Of a stretch of 36,558 bases of DNA, positions 17,506 to 26,000 are shown piece after piece. Both the position numbers and the translations under genes were made by a program. How positions within the stretch are numbered: the stretch's first letter is position 1; each line of letters opens with the position of its first letter. Source of the DNA: an uncultured Flavobacteriaceae bacterium. Lineage in GTDB: Bacteria > Bacteroidota > Bacteroidia > Flavobacteriales > Flavobacteriaceae. The DNA lies in NCBI GenBank assembly GCA_947494205.1, contig CANLUH010000032.1, positions 1 through 36,558 on the forward strand, given 5' to 3'. The notes beneath the pieces were generated by a model. The model was not told the DNA's origin. It searched no databases and saw only the letters and a program-made list of their open reading frames with translations.

Positions 17506-17901
17506 TTAATATTTTGAAAAATTAATTATTTGTTCTGAATATTCGCTTAACAATAAACTAAGCGAATTTAAACTGCCTTCTAATTCATTTAAATCTAAAT
17601 TTTCTAATTGTAAAGTGTCTCTAAAAATAACACGCTCAAAGGTTTCATCTAAAACAAAAGCTCCATGAATAATGTCGCGATTTTTTTTAAGTAAATGTTT
17701 GAAAATTTCTTCACTGGGTTGGTTTATTTTAAAAATAAACTGCTCCATAATTAATATGGGATACGAAATACCAATGATTAAATTTTTAATACCAAAACTT
17801 TCTTTCTCAATAACTATGATGCCTTCGTTAACATCTTCTTTTACAATATTTACATTTAATTCTAATAAAAAGTTTTTGGTCTTTAAATAGTGGTTATTCA
17901 T
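17506..17901 (-). CDS. YbjN-like small protein, first gene of PspA operon
   Basis: The 131-residue protein has alternating strands and helices (NVNIVKEDVNEGIIVIEKES ... NLIIGISYPILIMEQFIFKI ... LLKKNRDIIHGAFVLDETFERVIFRDTLQLENLD), fitting the YbjN/type III secretion chaperone-like fold. Small proteins of this type commonly precede PspA-family genes and may act as chaperone or adaptor. It has no signal peptide or membrane segment. The ATG is preceded by the 240-bp divergent regulatory region, so it is probably the first gene of the five-gene operon. Family assignment is by pattern, not search. Confidence 0.65.
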   Translation of the reverse strand: MNNHYLKTKNFLLELNVNIVKEDVNEGIIVIEKESFGIKNLIIGISYPILIMEQFIFKINQPSEEIFKHLLKKNRDIIHGAFVLDETFERVIFRDTLQLENLDLNELEGSLNSLSLLLSEYSEQIINFSKY

Positions 17902-18141
17902 TAATGATAAATTAATAGTTTTTACAGTTTTAAATTTAGACTAATATTACAAAAATGTTTGTAATAAAAAGCAAGATATATGTATTATAATTACTGTCAT
18001 AATTTTGATTTTTTTCTTGTGAGACGATTTGTTTTCTTATTGAATTATCTAAAATTATTAGCATAATTCAAAACTATTAGCTAATATTGTTAGTGTAAAG
18101 ATACAATTTATTTTTTAATTTGCAAATAAAATTAGCAATTC
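17902..18141. promoter_or_regulatory. Divergent control region between PspA operon and XRE regulator
   Basis: This 240-bp AT-rich region separates the YbjN-like start from the XRE gene start. It contains a long dyad at 17945-17966 and a cluster of TTAGC words near the XRE gene (18058-18062, 18077-18081, a near copy ttagt at 18090-18094, and 18132-18136), the central one within the palindrome attagctaat at 18076-18085. The positions fit operators for autoregulation by the XRE protein; binding is inferred. Confidence 0.5.
17945..17966. promoter_or_regulatory. Dyad TATTACAAA-N4-TTTGTAATA
   Basis: Perfect 9-bp arms are separated by aatg. It lies 44 bases upstream of the YbjN-like start on the minus strand, where an operator would overlap or flank the promoter of the PspA operon. 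Confidence 0.55.
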
Positions 18142-18897
18142 ATGTCTTTTTTTGGAAAAAACATAAAAAAAATCAGAGGAGTAAAAGGTTTAAGTCAGCA
18201 AGCGTTTGCTGAGGTTTTTGAGCTTAAACGTGCTACATTAGGGGCTTACGAGGAAGGCAGGAGTGAGCCTAAGATCGAAACAATTATAAAGATTGCTAAT
18301 TATTTTAGCATTTCTATAGATGCTATGCTAACGTCAGAGTTAACAGTAAATGATTTGTTGCGCTTTAAAGGAGATTTAACGATTACTAATGACACTTTAG
18401 TAAGCGAGAAATTTGCAACTATTCCCTGTATTACTGAACAAAACTCAAAAGATTACATAAAGTATTTTAATAAAGAGAATTTTATTAAAGATATGCCTAA
18501 AGTGCATTTGCCTATTAATACAGAAAAGACATTTAGGGCGTTTACTGTTCTTAATTTAGAGATGACGAGTCATGATAAAGGTTTTTTTCCTAAGGATATT
18601 GTTATTGGAGAACTTGTTCCTAAAAATGTAATTAAAAAGTTAAATAATGGGACTATTGTTTTAGCTTTAGTAAATAATGAATTGATATTGCGAAGCTTGT
18701 ATGTAACAAAAAACGAAATGGTTTTACGTGCGCATCATAAAAATATAGAAGATAAGATTTATGATTTAAAAGAAGTAGATGAGTTATGGCGTATACGTTA
18801 CACTTTTTTTAAGCGTTTACCTGAATTTAATGATTTACTAGAAGAAAAATTACTATTCTTGGAGCAAGAATTTATGAAATTAAAAAACCGTATGTAA
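18142..18897 (+). CDS. XRE-family regulator with degenerate S24-like domain
   Basis: The 251-residue protein has an N-terminal helix-turn-helix of the XRE type at about 5-62 (GKNIKKIRGVKGLSQQAFAEVFELKRATLGAYEEGRSEPKIETIIKIA abbreviated: LSQQAFAEVFELKRATLGAY is the core). The C-terminal half resembles the LexA/S24 fold (FRAFTVLNLEMTSHDKGFFPKDIVIGE ... GTIVLALVNNELILRSL). By my alignment the catalytic Ser position is Glu (E140) and the Lys position is Arg (R184), so self-cleavage is unlikely and the domain may serve dimerisation or ligand sensing. It is transcribed away from the PspA/flotillin operon, making it the candidate regulator. ATG start. Confidence 0.8.
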   Translation: MSFFGKNIKKIRGVKGLSQQAFAEVFELKRATLGAYEEGRSEPKIETIIKIANYFSISIDAMLTSELTVNDLLRFKGDLTITNDTLVSEKFATIPCITEQNSKDYIKYFNKENFIKDMPKVHLPINTEKTFRAFTVLNLEMTSHDKGFFPKDIVIGELVPKNVIKKLNNGTIVLALVNNELILRSLYVTKNEMVLRAHHKNIEDKIYDLKEVDELWRIRYTFFKRLPEFNDLLEEKLLFLEQEFMKLKNRM

Positions 18898-18995
18898 CGC
18901 TCTATTTAGTTCTCTCAATTTTTTTATTGAAAAATGGAGGGTTCTCAAAGTGTTTTTTTTATATTCATAGACTTACAAATGAAGTTATTTTTTGC

Positions 18996-21446
18996 ATGTC
19001 GGAAAACAAGGAATTAGAATTAGCCTGGAGTTTTATTAATAATACGGGAAGAAACGTGTTTTTAACAGGTAAAGCAGGTACAGGAAAAACCACCTTTTTA
19101 CATAAGTTAAAAATGGAATCCCTAAAGCGAATGGTCGTTGTTGCACCAACAGGAGTTGCAGCGATTAATGCAAAAGGCGTAACTATACATTCGTTTTTTC
19201 AGATGCCTTTCGGGCCTATTTTACCAAATGAAGACTTAGGAAACTCTAAAGGATTTAATAGAAAGTTTAATAAAACGAAAATTAATATTATTAAATCTTT
19301 AGACCTGCTAGTTATAGATGAGATTAGTATGGTACGTGCCGATTTATTAGACGGTATAGATAAAACACTGCGCAGGTTTAGAAATAAAAACAAAGTATTT
19401 GGTGGTATACAATTATTAATGATTGGAGATCTACAACAATTATCTCCAGTAATTAAAGAAGAAGAATGGCACTTATTAAAACCATTTTATAAAAACGCTT
19501 TCTTTTTTAGTAGTTTGGCATATCAAGAATGTAAAGCTATTACCGTAGAACTGAAACATATTTATAGACAAGACAATCCGAAGTTTATAAATATTTTAAA
19601 TGAAATTAGAAATAGCACCTTATCTGAAGCGTCTGCCAAAGAATTAAATAAACGATATGAACCCAATTTTGTGCCTAACGAAGAAGACGGCTATATATCA
19701 TTAACAACACATAACAATAGAGCTGAGCACACCAATAATGCAGAGTTAGAAAAACTAACATCTAAAGAACAAACTTATACGGCAAGTGTAGAAGGTAAGT
19801 TTCCAGAATACGCCTATCCTAACAAGGCTGAGCTAACGCTAAAAGTAGGTGCGCAAGTTATGTTTGTTAAAAACGATAGCTCCATAGAGAAACGTTACTT
19901 TAATGGAAAGATTGGTAAAGTTATTCTATTAGATAAGGATGAAGTGGTTGTAAAATGTCCAGACGATGATTTTAATATAATAACGACTCCAGAAGAATGG
20001 GAAAATATTAATTACACTGTAAACCCAGAAACCAAAGAAATTACAGAAGATAAAATAGGATCATACAAACAAATGCCATTGCGTTTGGCTTGGTCTATTA
20101 CTATACATAAAAGTCAAGGCTTAACCTTTGAAAAAGCAATTATAGATGCGCAAGGCGCTTTTGCACATGGACAGACCTATGTTGCATTAAGCCGATGCAA
20201 ATCGTTAGAAGGTTTAGTATTAAAAAGTAAAATAAACTCTAGCCATATTATTAGCGATAATAATGTATTATCGTTTACAAAACATGCAGAGGATAATCAG
20301 CCAGATGAAACAGATTTACAAAAGTCGGAAGCAGAATTTCAATTGAATTTAATAGCAGAGTTATTCGATTTTTTTAAATTTTTATACCCTGTAAGACGTT
20401 TATTGGATATCTATTATAAAAATAGGGGAAGTATAGAGGGGAATCTAGAAGCACCTCTAAATGCTATTAAGGACAGTGTAACTAACCTATTAAAAGTAGG
20501 CACTAATTTTAAATCTCAAATTAATAACTTAATTATTGAGACTGAAGAAGTGCCAGAATCTAGTATTGTTATTAATGAGCGATTTGTAAAAGCTATTACT
20601 TATTTTAAAACACAAACAGAACAACATATTAGTACATCTTTTAAAGCACTAAGTTTTACAACAGATAATAAGGCTATTGAAAAAGATATTACTAAACAAC
20701 TAGATGATTTTGAAGAACAGTTAGCTGCTAAAAATTTGTATTTTAATGGATTATCTACTAAATTTAAAACGAAAACATTTTTAGAATTACGTGCTAAAAC
20801 CGTTTTCTTAGCGAAAGAAAAGCCTAAGAAATCTAGAAAATCGGTGGTAGATGGTACTACTAATGTTGAGTTATTTGAATTACTGCGTGTATTAAGAAAT
20901 GAAATTGCTCAAGAAAAAGACTTAATACATTACCAAGTATTCACTCAAAAAGCCCTATATGAAATCTGCGAAACCTTACCGACTAACAAAAGTGAGTTGT
21001 TAGAAGTTAATGGTATGGGGAAAACACGTGTAGAAAAATACGGAAGTGCTATTTTAAAAGTGATTAGAGAATACTGTGATGAAAATGATATAGAAGTCTC
21101 CGAAGAAGTAGACTTATTTGAAAGTGATAAACCAAAACGTAAAAAAGGAGATACAAAAAATGAATCGTTACAATTATTTAAAGATGGAAAATCTATAGAA
21201 GAAATAGCTGATGTACGTGAATTAAATGTAAATACTATTATTGGTCATTTAGCTAGTTTTATGTCTAGTGGGGAAGTTAAAATAACCGATTTAATTTCCG
21301 AAGACCATTATAACGAATTAAAAGTATTGATACCAAAATATAAATTTGATAACCTATCGGATTTAAAACATCAAATAGATGATAAGTATACCTATGGGGA
21401 ATTACGTTTGGTTTTAGATGACATTAAAAACACCAAGACAAACTAA
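18996..21446 (+). CDS. Pif1-like helicase with HRDC and helix-turn-helix tail
   Basis: This is an 816-residue SF1B helicase. Walker A is GKAGTGKTT (25-33), Walker B is VIDEISM followed by GGIQLLMIGDLQQLSPV, and the C-terminal helicase motifs include LAWSITIHKSQGLTF and TYVALSRCKSLEGL. After the motor comes a helical linker, an HRDC domain (FELLRVLRNEIAQEKDLIHYQVF-type segment, with ELLEVNGMGKTRVEKYG), and a C-terminal HTH domain (SLQLFKDGKSIEEIADVREL). This RecQ-like tail on a Pif1-like motor is common in Bacteroidota. I chose ATG at 18996 because MSENKELELAWSFI matches the usual beginning; a TTG at 18927 would add 23 residues of no apparent value. It probably unwinds DNA in repair or replication restart. 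It is followed after 18 bases by a hypothetical gene. Confidence 0.9.
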   Translation: MSENKELELAWSFINNTGRNVFLTGKAGTGKTTFLHKLKMESLKRMVVVAPTGVAAINAKGVTIHSFFQMPFGPILPNEDLGNSKGFNRKFNKTKINIIKSLDLLVIDEISMVRADLLDGIDKTLRRFRNKNKVFGGIQLLMIGDLQQLSPVIKEEEWHLLKPFYKNAFFFSSLAYQECKAITVELKHIYRQDNPKFINILNEIRNSTLSEASAKELNKRYEPNFVPNEEDGYISLTTHNNRAEHTNNAELEKLTSKEQTYTASVEGKFPEYAYPNKAELTLKVGAQVMFVKNDSSIEKRYFNGKIGKVILLDKDEVVVKCPDDDFNIITTPEEWENINYTVNPETKEITEDKIGSYKQMPLRLAWSITIHKSQGLTFEKAIIDAQGAFAHGQTYVALSRCKSLEGLVLKSKINSSHIISDNNVLSFTKHAEDNQPDETDLQKSEAEFQLNLIAELFDFFKFLYPVRRLLDIYYKNRGSIEGNLEAPLNAIKDSVTNLLKVGTNFKSQINNLIIETEEVPESSIVINERFVKAITYFKTQTEQHISTSFKALSFTTDNKAIEKDITKQLDDFEEQLAAKNLYFNGLSTKFKTKTFLELRAKTVFLAKEKPKKSRKSVVDGTTNVELFELLRVLRNEIAQEKDLIHYQVFTQKALYEICETLPTNKSELLEVNGMGKTRVEKYGSAILKVIREYCDENDIEVSEEVDLFESDKPKRKKGDTKNESLQLFKDGKSIEEIADVRELNVNTIIGHLASFMSSGEVKITDLISEDHYNELKVLIPKYKFDNLSDLKHQIDDKYTYGELRLVLDDIKNTKTN

Positions 21447-21464
21447 CTTTAAAATAATAGAACA

Positions 21465-21962
21465 TTGACTAAGGCAGAAAGAAAGGTATTTAATTATGGA
21501 CAAATCTTAGGCCGATTAAATACTATAGCACGATTTAATGATAAAACAAATCATGTTTATGACTTTACAATAAGTAGACGCTCTAAAATTGGGAGTCTAG
21601 AACAAATACTAGAAAAGAGAACGACTTACATTAGCGAATCGTACAAACTGCACAAAATAGAAGACGCTAATTTGTTTAACTTCTTTTTTAAGCTATTGCA
21701 CGATAAATGGTTTTATGCTTATCAAAATAGTAATGAACACCATTTAAAAGATTTAGGTGATAACTTCTCTTTATACGATACCGAGTGGAAAAAGGAGTGG
21801 ATACAGGAATTTGTCGATTTTACTTTAAAAACACTAGAACCTAAAAACACTTATCAAATAGAATACGTGGACTTAAAAGGTTATTATGCTTCCGATTACG
21901 ATGAGTTTGTTTTTGAGTGTGGTGAAGATGTTTATTTTTTAAGTTTTACTGTTACGGATTAA
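21465..21962 (+). CDS. Hypothetical 165-residue protein behind helicase
   Basis: The family is not recognised. It is a soluble, charged and aromatic-rich protein (LLHDKWFYAYQNSNEHHLKD, WKKEWIQEFVDFTLKTLEP, YYASDYDEFVFECGEDVYFL) without signal peptide. The start is TTG, since no ATG occurs near the N-terminus and the frame is closed by TAA at 21450-21452. It begins 18 bases after the helicase stop and is likely co-transcribed. Confidence 0.6.
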   Translation: MTKAERKVFNYGQILGRLNTIARFNDKTNHVYDFTISRRSKIGSLEQILEKRTTYISESYKLHKIEDANLFNFFFKLLHDKWFYAYQNSNEHHLKDLGDNFSLYDTEWKKEWIQEFVDFTLKTLEPKNTYQIEYVDLKGYYASDYDEFVFECGEDVYFLSFTVTD

Positions 21963-22020
21963 AAATCCATAAAACTGTTAATGTTTTAACAATCAAAACT
22001 ATTTTTGTTTAATTTATTTG

Positions 22021-22028
22021 TAAGTTTG
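22021..22028 (+). promoter_or_regulatory. Possible -7 element for GLPGLI gene
   Basis: TAAGTTTG matches TAnnTTTG exactly, 27 bases before the chosen ATG. The closest TTG (22005-22007) is only 13 bases upstream, so the -33 element is not convincing. Confidence 0.4.
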
Positions 22029-22055
22029 ATAAACAAAACAATCAGCTATTGCGTT

Positions 22056-22874
22056 ATGAAATATTCTCTATCTAAAACAAGTTTAATTATAGCAGCCTTT
22101 TTAATAACATGTTCAGTCTTTGCACAAGATTTTCAAGGCAAAGCGTACTATTTTTCAAAATCGTCTATGGATTTAGGGCGTTGGGGTGCTAAAATGAGCG
22201 AAGCACAAAAGAAACAAGTTAAAGAACGATTAAAAAATAGATTAGAAAAAACCTATGTGTTAACTTTTAATAAAGCAGAATCTATTTTTATAGAAGAAGA
22301 AAAGCTAGATGCTATCTCTGGAGCAACAGATTCTTGGGGTAAAAACTTTACAGCAGGAGACCAATATAAAAATGTAAAAACAAATACTTTTGTGCAGAAT
22401 CAAGAGTTTTATGGTAAGCGATTTCTTGTAAAAGATAAATTACAAACCATAGAATGGAAATTAAGTACGGAAACTAAAAAAATAGGAGATTACGTTTGTA
22501 ACAAAGCAACAGCATCTATACCAACACAAAACCTAACATGGTATTCTTTTTCTTGGAGTGAATTAAGAAAGAAAACAGCTGAAACAGAAAATGGCGAAAC
22601 ACCAGAAGTAGAAATGACAGAAGTAGAAGCTTGGTTTTCTCCACAAATACCAGTAAGTCAGGGGCCAATGGAGTATTGGGGATTACCAGGATTAATTTTA
22701 GAAGTTAGTGCAGGAGATACAACTATGTTGTGTTATAAAATAACAATGAATCCAGAAGAGAAAATTAAAATTGAAGTACCAGAGAAAGGAAAAGAAATTG
22801 CTAAAATGGATTACAAAGAAGTTATTGTAGGCAAAATGCAAGAAATGAGAAATAATAGAGGAAGAAGCAGGTAG
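22056..22874 (+). CDS. GLPGLI family secreted protein
   Basis: This is a 272-residue protein. The signal peptide MKYSLSKTSLIIAAFLITCS...FAQ is cut about residue 24. The namesake GLPGLI motif stands at 209-214 within MEYWGLPGLILEVSAG, followed by the typical strand LCYKITMNP. This Bacteroidota family is exported to the periplasm or outer membrane and often occurs near TonB-dependent receptors; its biochemical function is unknown. I preferred ATG at 22056 over the TTG at 22005 because the signal peptide begins there. The C-terminus is basic (MRNNRGRSR). A candidate -7 element TAAGTTTG lies at 22021-22028. Confidence 0.88.
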   Translation: MKYSLSKTSLIIAAFLITCSVFAQDFQGKAYYFSKSSMDLGRWGAKMSEAQKKQVKERLKNRLEKTYVLTFNKAESIFIEEEKLDAISGATDSWGKNFTAGDQYKNVKTNTFVQNQEFYGKRFLVKDKLQTIEWKLSTETKKIGDYVCNKATASIPTQNLTWYSFSWSELRKKTAETENGETPEVEMTEVEAWFSPQIPVSQGPMEYWGLPGLILEVSAGDTTMLCYKITMNPEEKIKIEVPEKGKEIAKMDYKEVIVGKMQEMRNNRGRSR

Positions 22875-22900
22875 ACAACTCACCTTAAGTATTAAAATAG

Positions 22901-22937
22901 AAAAAGGCTTTAAAGTGTATATTTTAAAGCCTTTTTT
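22901..22937. terminator. Bidirectional terminator, GLPGLI gene / acyl-CoA dehydrogenase
   Basis: Arms aaaaaggctttaaa (22901-22914) and tttaaagccttttt (22923-22936) are perfectly paired over 14 bases with an 8-base loop, with A and T tracts suited to both directions of the convergent genes. Confidence 0.88.
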
Positions 22938-22957
22938 ATATCTTATAGTTTCTAAGA

Positions 22958-24100
22958 TTATCCTTTGATAACGCCTCTTGAAATTACAATTTTTTGAATC
23001 TCTGAAGTCCCTTCATAAATCTGAGTAATTTTAGCATCACGCATTAAACGTTCCACATGGTATTCTTTAACAAAACCATTACCACCATGAATTTGTACAG
23101 CTTCAACCGTTTGTTCCATAGCAACTTTAGAAGCATATAACTTAGCCATTGCACTAGACATATCATAGTTATTGCCTTGGTCTTTGTCCCAAGCAGATTT
23201 CATAACTAGCATACGAGCCGCTTCAATTTCAGTATACATATCTGCTAATTTAAAAGCAATCGCTTGGTGATTACAAATCTCTGTACCAAATGCTTTACGT
23301 TCTTTAGAATATTTAAGAGCTAATTCGTAAGCACCTGCAGCAATACCCAAAGCTTGTGCGGCAATACCAATACGTCCACCAGATAATGTTTTCATAGCGA
23401 ATTTAAAACCAAATCCATCTTCACCAATTCTATTTTCTTTAGGTACTTTTACATCGTTAAATTGTAAAGTATGCGTATCACTACCTCTAATACCTAATTT
23501 ATCTTCTTTTGGTCCGATATCGAAACCTTCCATGCCTTTTTCAACAATAAAAGCATTAATTCCTCTATGTCCTTTTTCTCTATCTGTTTGTGCGATTACT
23601 AAATACACATCACTACGTCCACCGTTAGTAATCCAGTTTTTAGTTCCATTTATAACATAATGGTCACCTTTATCTATAGCAGTCGTTTTTTGCGAAGTTG
23701 CATCACTACCAGCTTCTGGTTCACTTAAACAAAAAGCACCAATAGACTCTCCTGTTGCTAATTTAGTAAGGTATTTTTGTTTTTGTTCTTCTGTACCATA
23801 AGCTTCTAAACCATAACATACTAAAGAGTTATTTACAGAAACCATTACAGAAGCAGAAGCATCAATTTTAGATAACTCTTCCATAATAAGAACATAAGAA
23901 ATAGCATCCATACCGCTTCCGCCGTATTTTGGGTCTACCATAATGCCCATAAAACCTAAATCTCCCATCTTGCGAACTAATTCTTGTGGAAACTCCTGTT
24001 TGTTATCACGTTCTATAACGCCAGGTAATAATTCAGTTTGTGCAAAATCGCGAGCAGCGTCGCGTATCATTAAATGTTCTTCAGTAAGGCTAAAATCCAT
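22958..24100 (-). CDS. Acyl-CoA dehydrogenase
   Basis: This 380-residue FAD-dependent flavoenzyme oxidises acyl-CoA to 2-enoyl-CoA in fatty-acid or branched-chain amino-acid catabolism. The full three-domain pattern is present: N-terminal helices (LTEEHLMIRDAARDFAQTEL), the middle beta domain with FCLSEPEAGSDATSQKT and the NGTKNWITNGG strand, and the C-terminal helical domain with ERKAFGTEICNHQAIAFKLADM. The catalytic base is probably E363 in QIYEGTSEIQK, the position used by short/medium-chain enzymes. Length is typical. Chain-length preference (butyryl-type likely) cannot be fixed from the sequence. It has its own promoter and is convergent with the GLPGLI gene. Confidence 0.93.
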   Translation of the reverse strand: MDFSLTEEHLMIRDAARDFAQTELLPGVIERDNKQEFPQELVRKMGDLGFMGIMVDPKYGGSGMDAISYVLIMEELSKIDASASVMVSVNNSLVCYGLEAYGTEEQKQKYLTKLATGESIGAFCLSEPEAGSDATSQKTTAIDKGDHYVINGTKNWITNGGRSDVYLVIAQTDREKGHRGINAFIVEKGMEGFDIGPKEDKLGIRGSDTHTLQFNDVKVPKENRIGEDGFGFKFAMKTLSGGRIGIAAQALGIAAGAYELALKYSKERKAFGTEICNHQAIAFKLADMYTEIEAARMLVMKSAWDKDQGNNYDMSSAMAKLYASKVAMEQTVEAVQIHGGNGFVKEYHVERLMRDAKITQIYEGTSEIQKIVISRGVIKG

Positions 24101-24138
24101 AATCGTAAAATAATTGTTGATTTGATAAAATAAGAGTG

Positions 24139-24169
24139 CAAAGATAGCCTTTTATTGGCGTTTATTCAA
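24139..24169 (-). promoter_or_regulatory. Bacteroidetes-type promoter of acyl-CoA dehydrogenase
   Basis: On the minus strand TTG (24169-24167) is followed after 20 bases by TATCTTTG (24146-24139), an exact TAnnTTTG -7 box. This lies 38 bases before the ATG. Confidence 0.7.
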
Positions 24170-24193
24170 TAGATATTCCTATTTTTACTTTAT

Positions 24194-25264
24194 ATGATAA
24201 AAAATGAATACAAAGTAATAGGCGTTATGTCGGGAACATCTTTAGATGGAATTGATTTAGCGTTAGTTACTTTTAATTACAATACAAATTGGACCTTTAA
24301 AATTGATAAAGCTGAAACCATTGCGTACCCAGAAAAATGGATAACAGCATTAAAAAGTTTAGTCGATTACACTAAAATAGAACTACAAGATTTAGACAGA
24401 GACTATACATTATATCTGGCAGAGATAATACAACATTTTATAACAAAAAACGATATAAAAACTATAGATGCTGTATGCTCTCATGGTCATACGGCATTAC
24501 ACAGACCAGATGAGGGGCTAACTTATCAAATAGGGAATTTAGACATTTTGGCAACGCAGCTACAACAGACAGTAGTATGCGATTTTAGAGTGCAAGATGT
24601 TGCATTTGGAGGACAAGGTGCGCCGTTAGTGCCTATTGGAGATGAATTATTGTTTAATAATTATGATTATTGCGTTAATCTAGGCGGTTTTGCAAATGTA
24701 TCTACCATAATAAATTCTAAACGGATTGCTTTCGATATTTGTCCCGTTAATATTGTATTGAATGCCTATGTTTCAAAATTAGGATTGGCTTACGATGATG
24801 AAGGCGCGTTAGCTTCAAAAGGTACTATAAACAAAGAGCTATTAAATGTGTTGAATACACTTCAATTTTATAAAGAAACCTATCCAAAATCATTAGGCTT
24901 AGAATGGGTTAAATATGAAGTGTTTCCGCTAATAAATGAATATAACCTTTCTGTAGAAGATACATTAAGAACTGTTGTAGAACATATTGCTATTCAAATT
25001 TCTAAAGTTATTAATATAACAACTAATAATTCAGTGTTAATAACAGGTGGAGGTGTGTTTAATACCTTCCTAATACATAGAATAAAAACATTAAGTAATA
25101 ATACGATTGTAATACCTTCAAAAGACATTATAGAATATAAAGAAGCTTTAATATTTGCTTTTTTAGGTGTTTTAAAACTAAGAAACGAAACTAACTGTCT
25201 ATCAAGTGTTACAGGTGCCAATAAAGATCATTCTTCTGGTAAAATATTTGGTTTTAAGCCGTAA
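24194..25264 (+). CDS. anmK: Anhydro-N-acetylmuramic acid kinase
   Basis: The 356-residue kinase opens the 1,6-anhydro ring of recycled anhydro-MurNAc and phosphorylates it to MurNAc-6-phosphate in peptidoglycan recycling. The N-terminal phosphate-binding loop GVMSGTSLDGID (10-21) is diagnostic. CSHGHTALHRPDEGLTYQIG, VVCDFRVQDVAFGGQGAPLVP and LITGGGVFNTFLI are also conserved in AnmK of the ASKHA superfamily. Length is typical of Bacteroidota AnmK. It is divergent from the acyl-CoA dehydrogenase across 93 bases. ATG start. Confidence 0.95.
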   Translation: MIKNEYKVIGVMSGTSLDGIDLALVTFNYNTNWTFKIDKAETIAYPEKWITALKSLVDYTKIELQDLDRDYTLYLAEIIQHFITKNDIKTIDAVCSHGHTALHRPDEGLTYQIGNLDILATQLQQTVVCDFRVQDVAFGGQGAPLVPIGDELLFNNYDYCVNLGGFANVSTIINSKRIAFDICPVNIVLNAYVSKLGLAYDDEGALASKGTINKELLNVLNTLQFYKETYPKSLGLEWVKYEVFPLINEYNLSVEDTLRTVVEHIAIQISKVINITTNNSVLITGGGVFNTFLIHRIKTLSNNTIVIPSKDIIEYKEALIFAFLGVLKLRNETNCLSSVTGANKDHSSGKIFGFKP

Positions 25265-25351
25265 AAAGAAGTAATTTGAGTATTATGGGTAATGTATATA
25301 GGTATAACTACCATAATAATAGGATATTAATAACTTAAAATAATAAATATA

Positions 25352-25999
25352 ATGAAGCATTTAATACTAGTATTAGCATTATTAACATCAACATTAGGGA
25401 TCGCTCAAATAGATGATAACTGGGAAGATGTATCAGAAAGATTACCAGGCTATATTATTACTAAAAAAGGAGAGAAAGTTGAGGGCTATTTAAAACGCTT
25501 TTTAAAAATTAAAAGTCAACGAAAAGTAAAGTTTTTTAAAACACTAGATGCTAAACCAGTTGTTTATAGAGCTAAAGATTTAAAAGCATACCAAATTGCA
25601 GAAGATTATTACGAAGTACATCCTTATGAAGGACTTACTGGAAAAACAAAAGTGTTTTTATTAAGAACAGTAGATGGAAAAATTGATCTTTTTGAATACT
25701 ATATTAGAGTAGAAGATGATCAAGGCAAAGAATTAACACTATCTAAAAAGGGAAATAAGGAAATCAGTCTGGATTTTGATGGCTCTAAAATACAAACAGA
25801 AGTACTAGCTGTTAAAGACGATAAAGACTATTTAAAATTTGCTTCTACAAAGCTATTATTTAGCTTTAAAAAAGTAATGAGTAAATACGTAGCAGACTAC
25901 CCAGAATTAGCAAAAAAAATTAAAGACAAGAAAAAAGGCTATAAGGTTTTAAGTATTTTAAAAATTGTAGACGAGTACAATGCACATTTCGCAGAATAG
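25352..25999 (+). CDS. Secreted hypothetical protein, 215 residues
   Basis: The signal peptide MKHLILVLALLTSTLGIAQ is evident. The mature part is Lys-rich and beta-strand-like (GYIITKKGEKVEGYLKRFL, VKFFKTLDAKPVVYRAKDL), with a form often seen in flavobacterial periplasmic proteins, but I do not recognise a named family. Its stop is separated from the next ATG by one base, so the two are likely co-transcribed. Confidence 0.7.
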   Translation: MKHLILVLALLTSTLGIAQIDDNWEDVSERLPGYIITKKGEKVEGYLKRFLKIKSQRKVKFFKTLDAKPVVYRAKDLKAYQIAEDYYEVHPYEGLTGKTKVFLLRTVDGKIDLFEYYIRVEDDQGKELTLSKKGNKEISLDFDGSKIQTEVLAVKDDKDYLKFASTKLLFSFKKVMSKYVADYPELAKKIKDKKKGYKVLSILKIVDEYNAHFAE

Positions 26000-26000
26000 T

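Noticed and set aside
18927-18995. Upstream TTG start for the Pif1-like helicase
   Set aside because: It adds 23 residues of unconvincing composition; ATG at 18996 begins the conserved protein.
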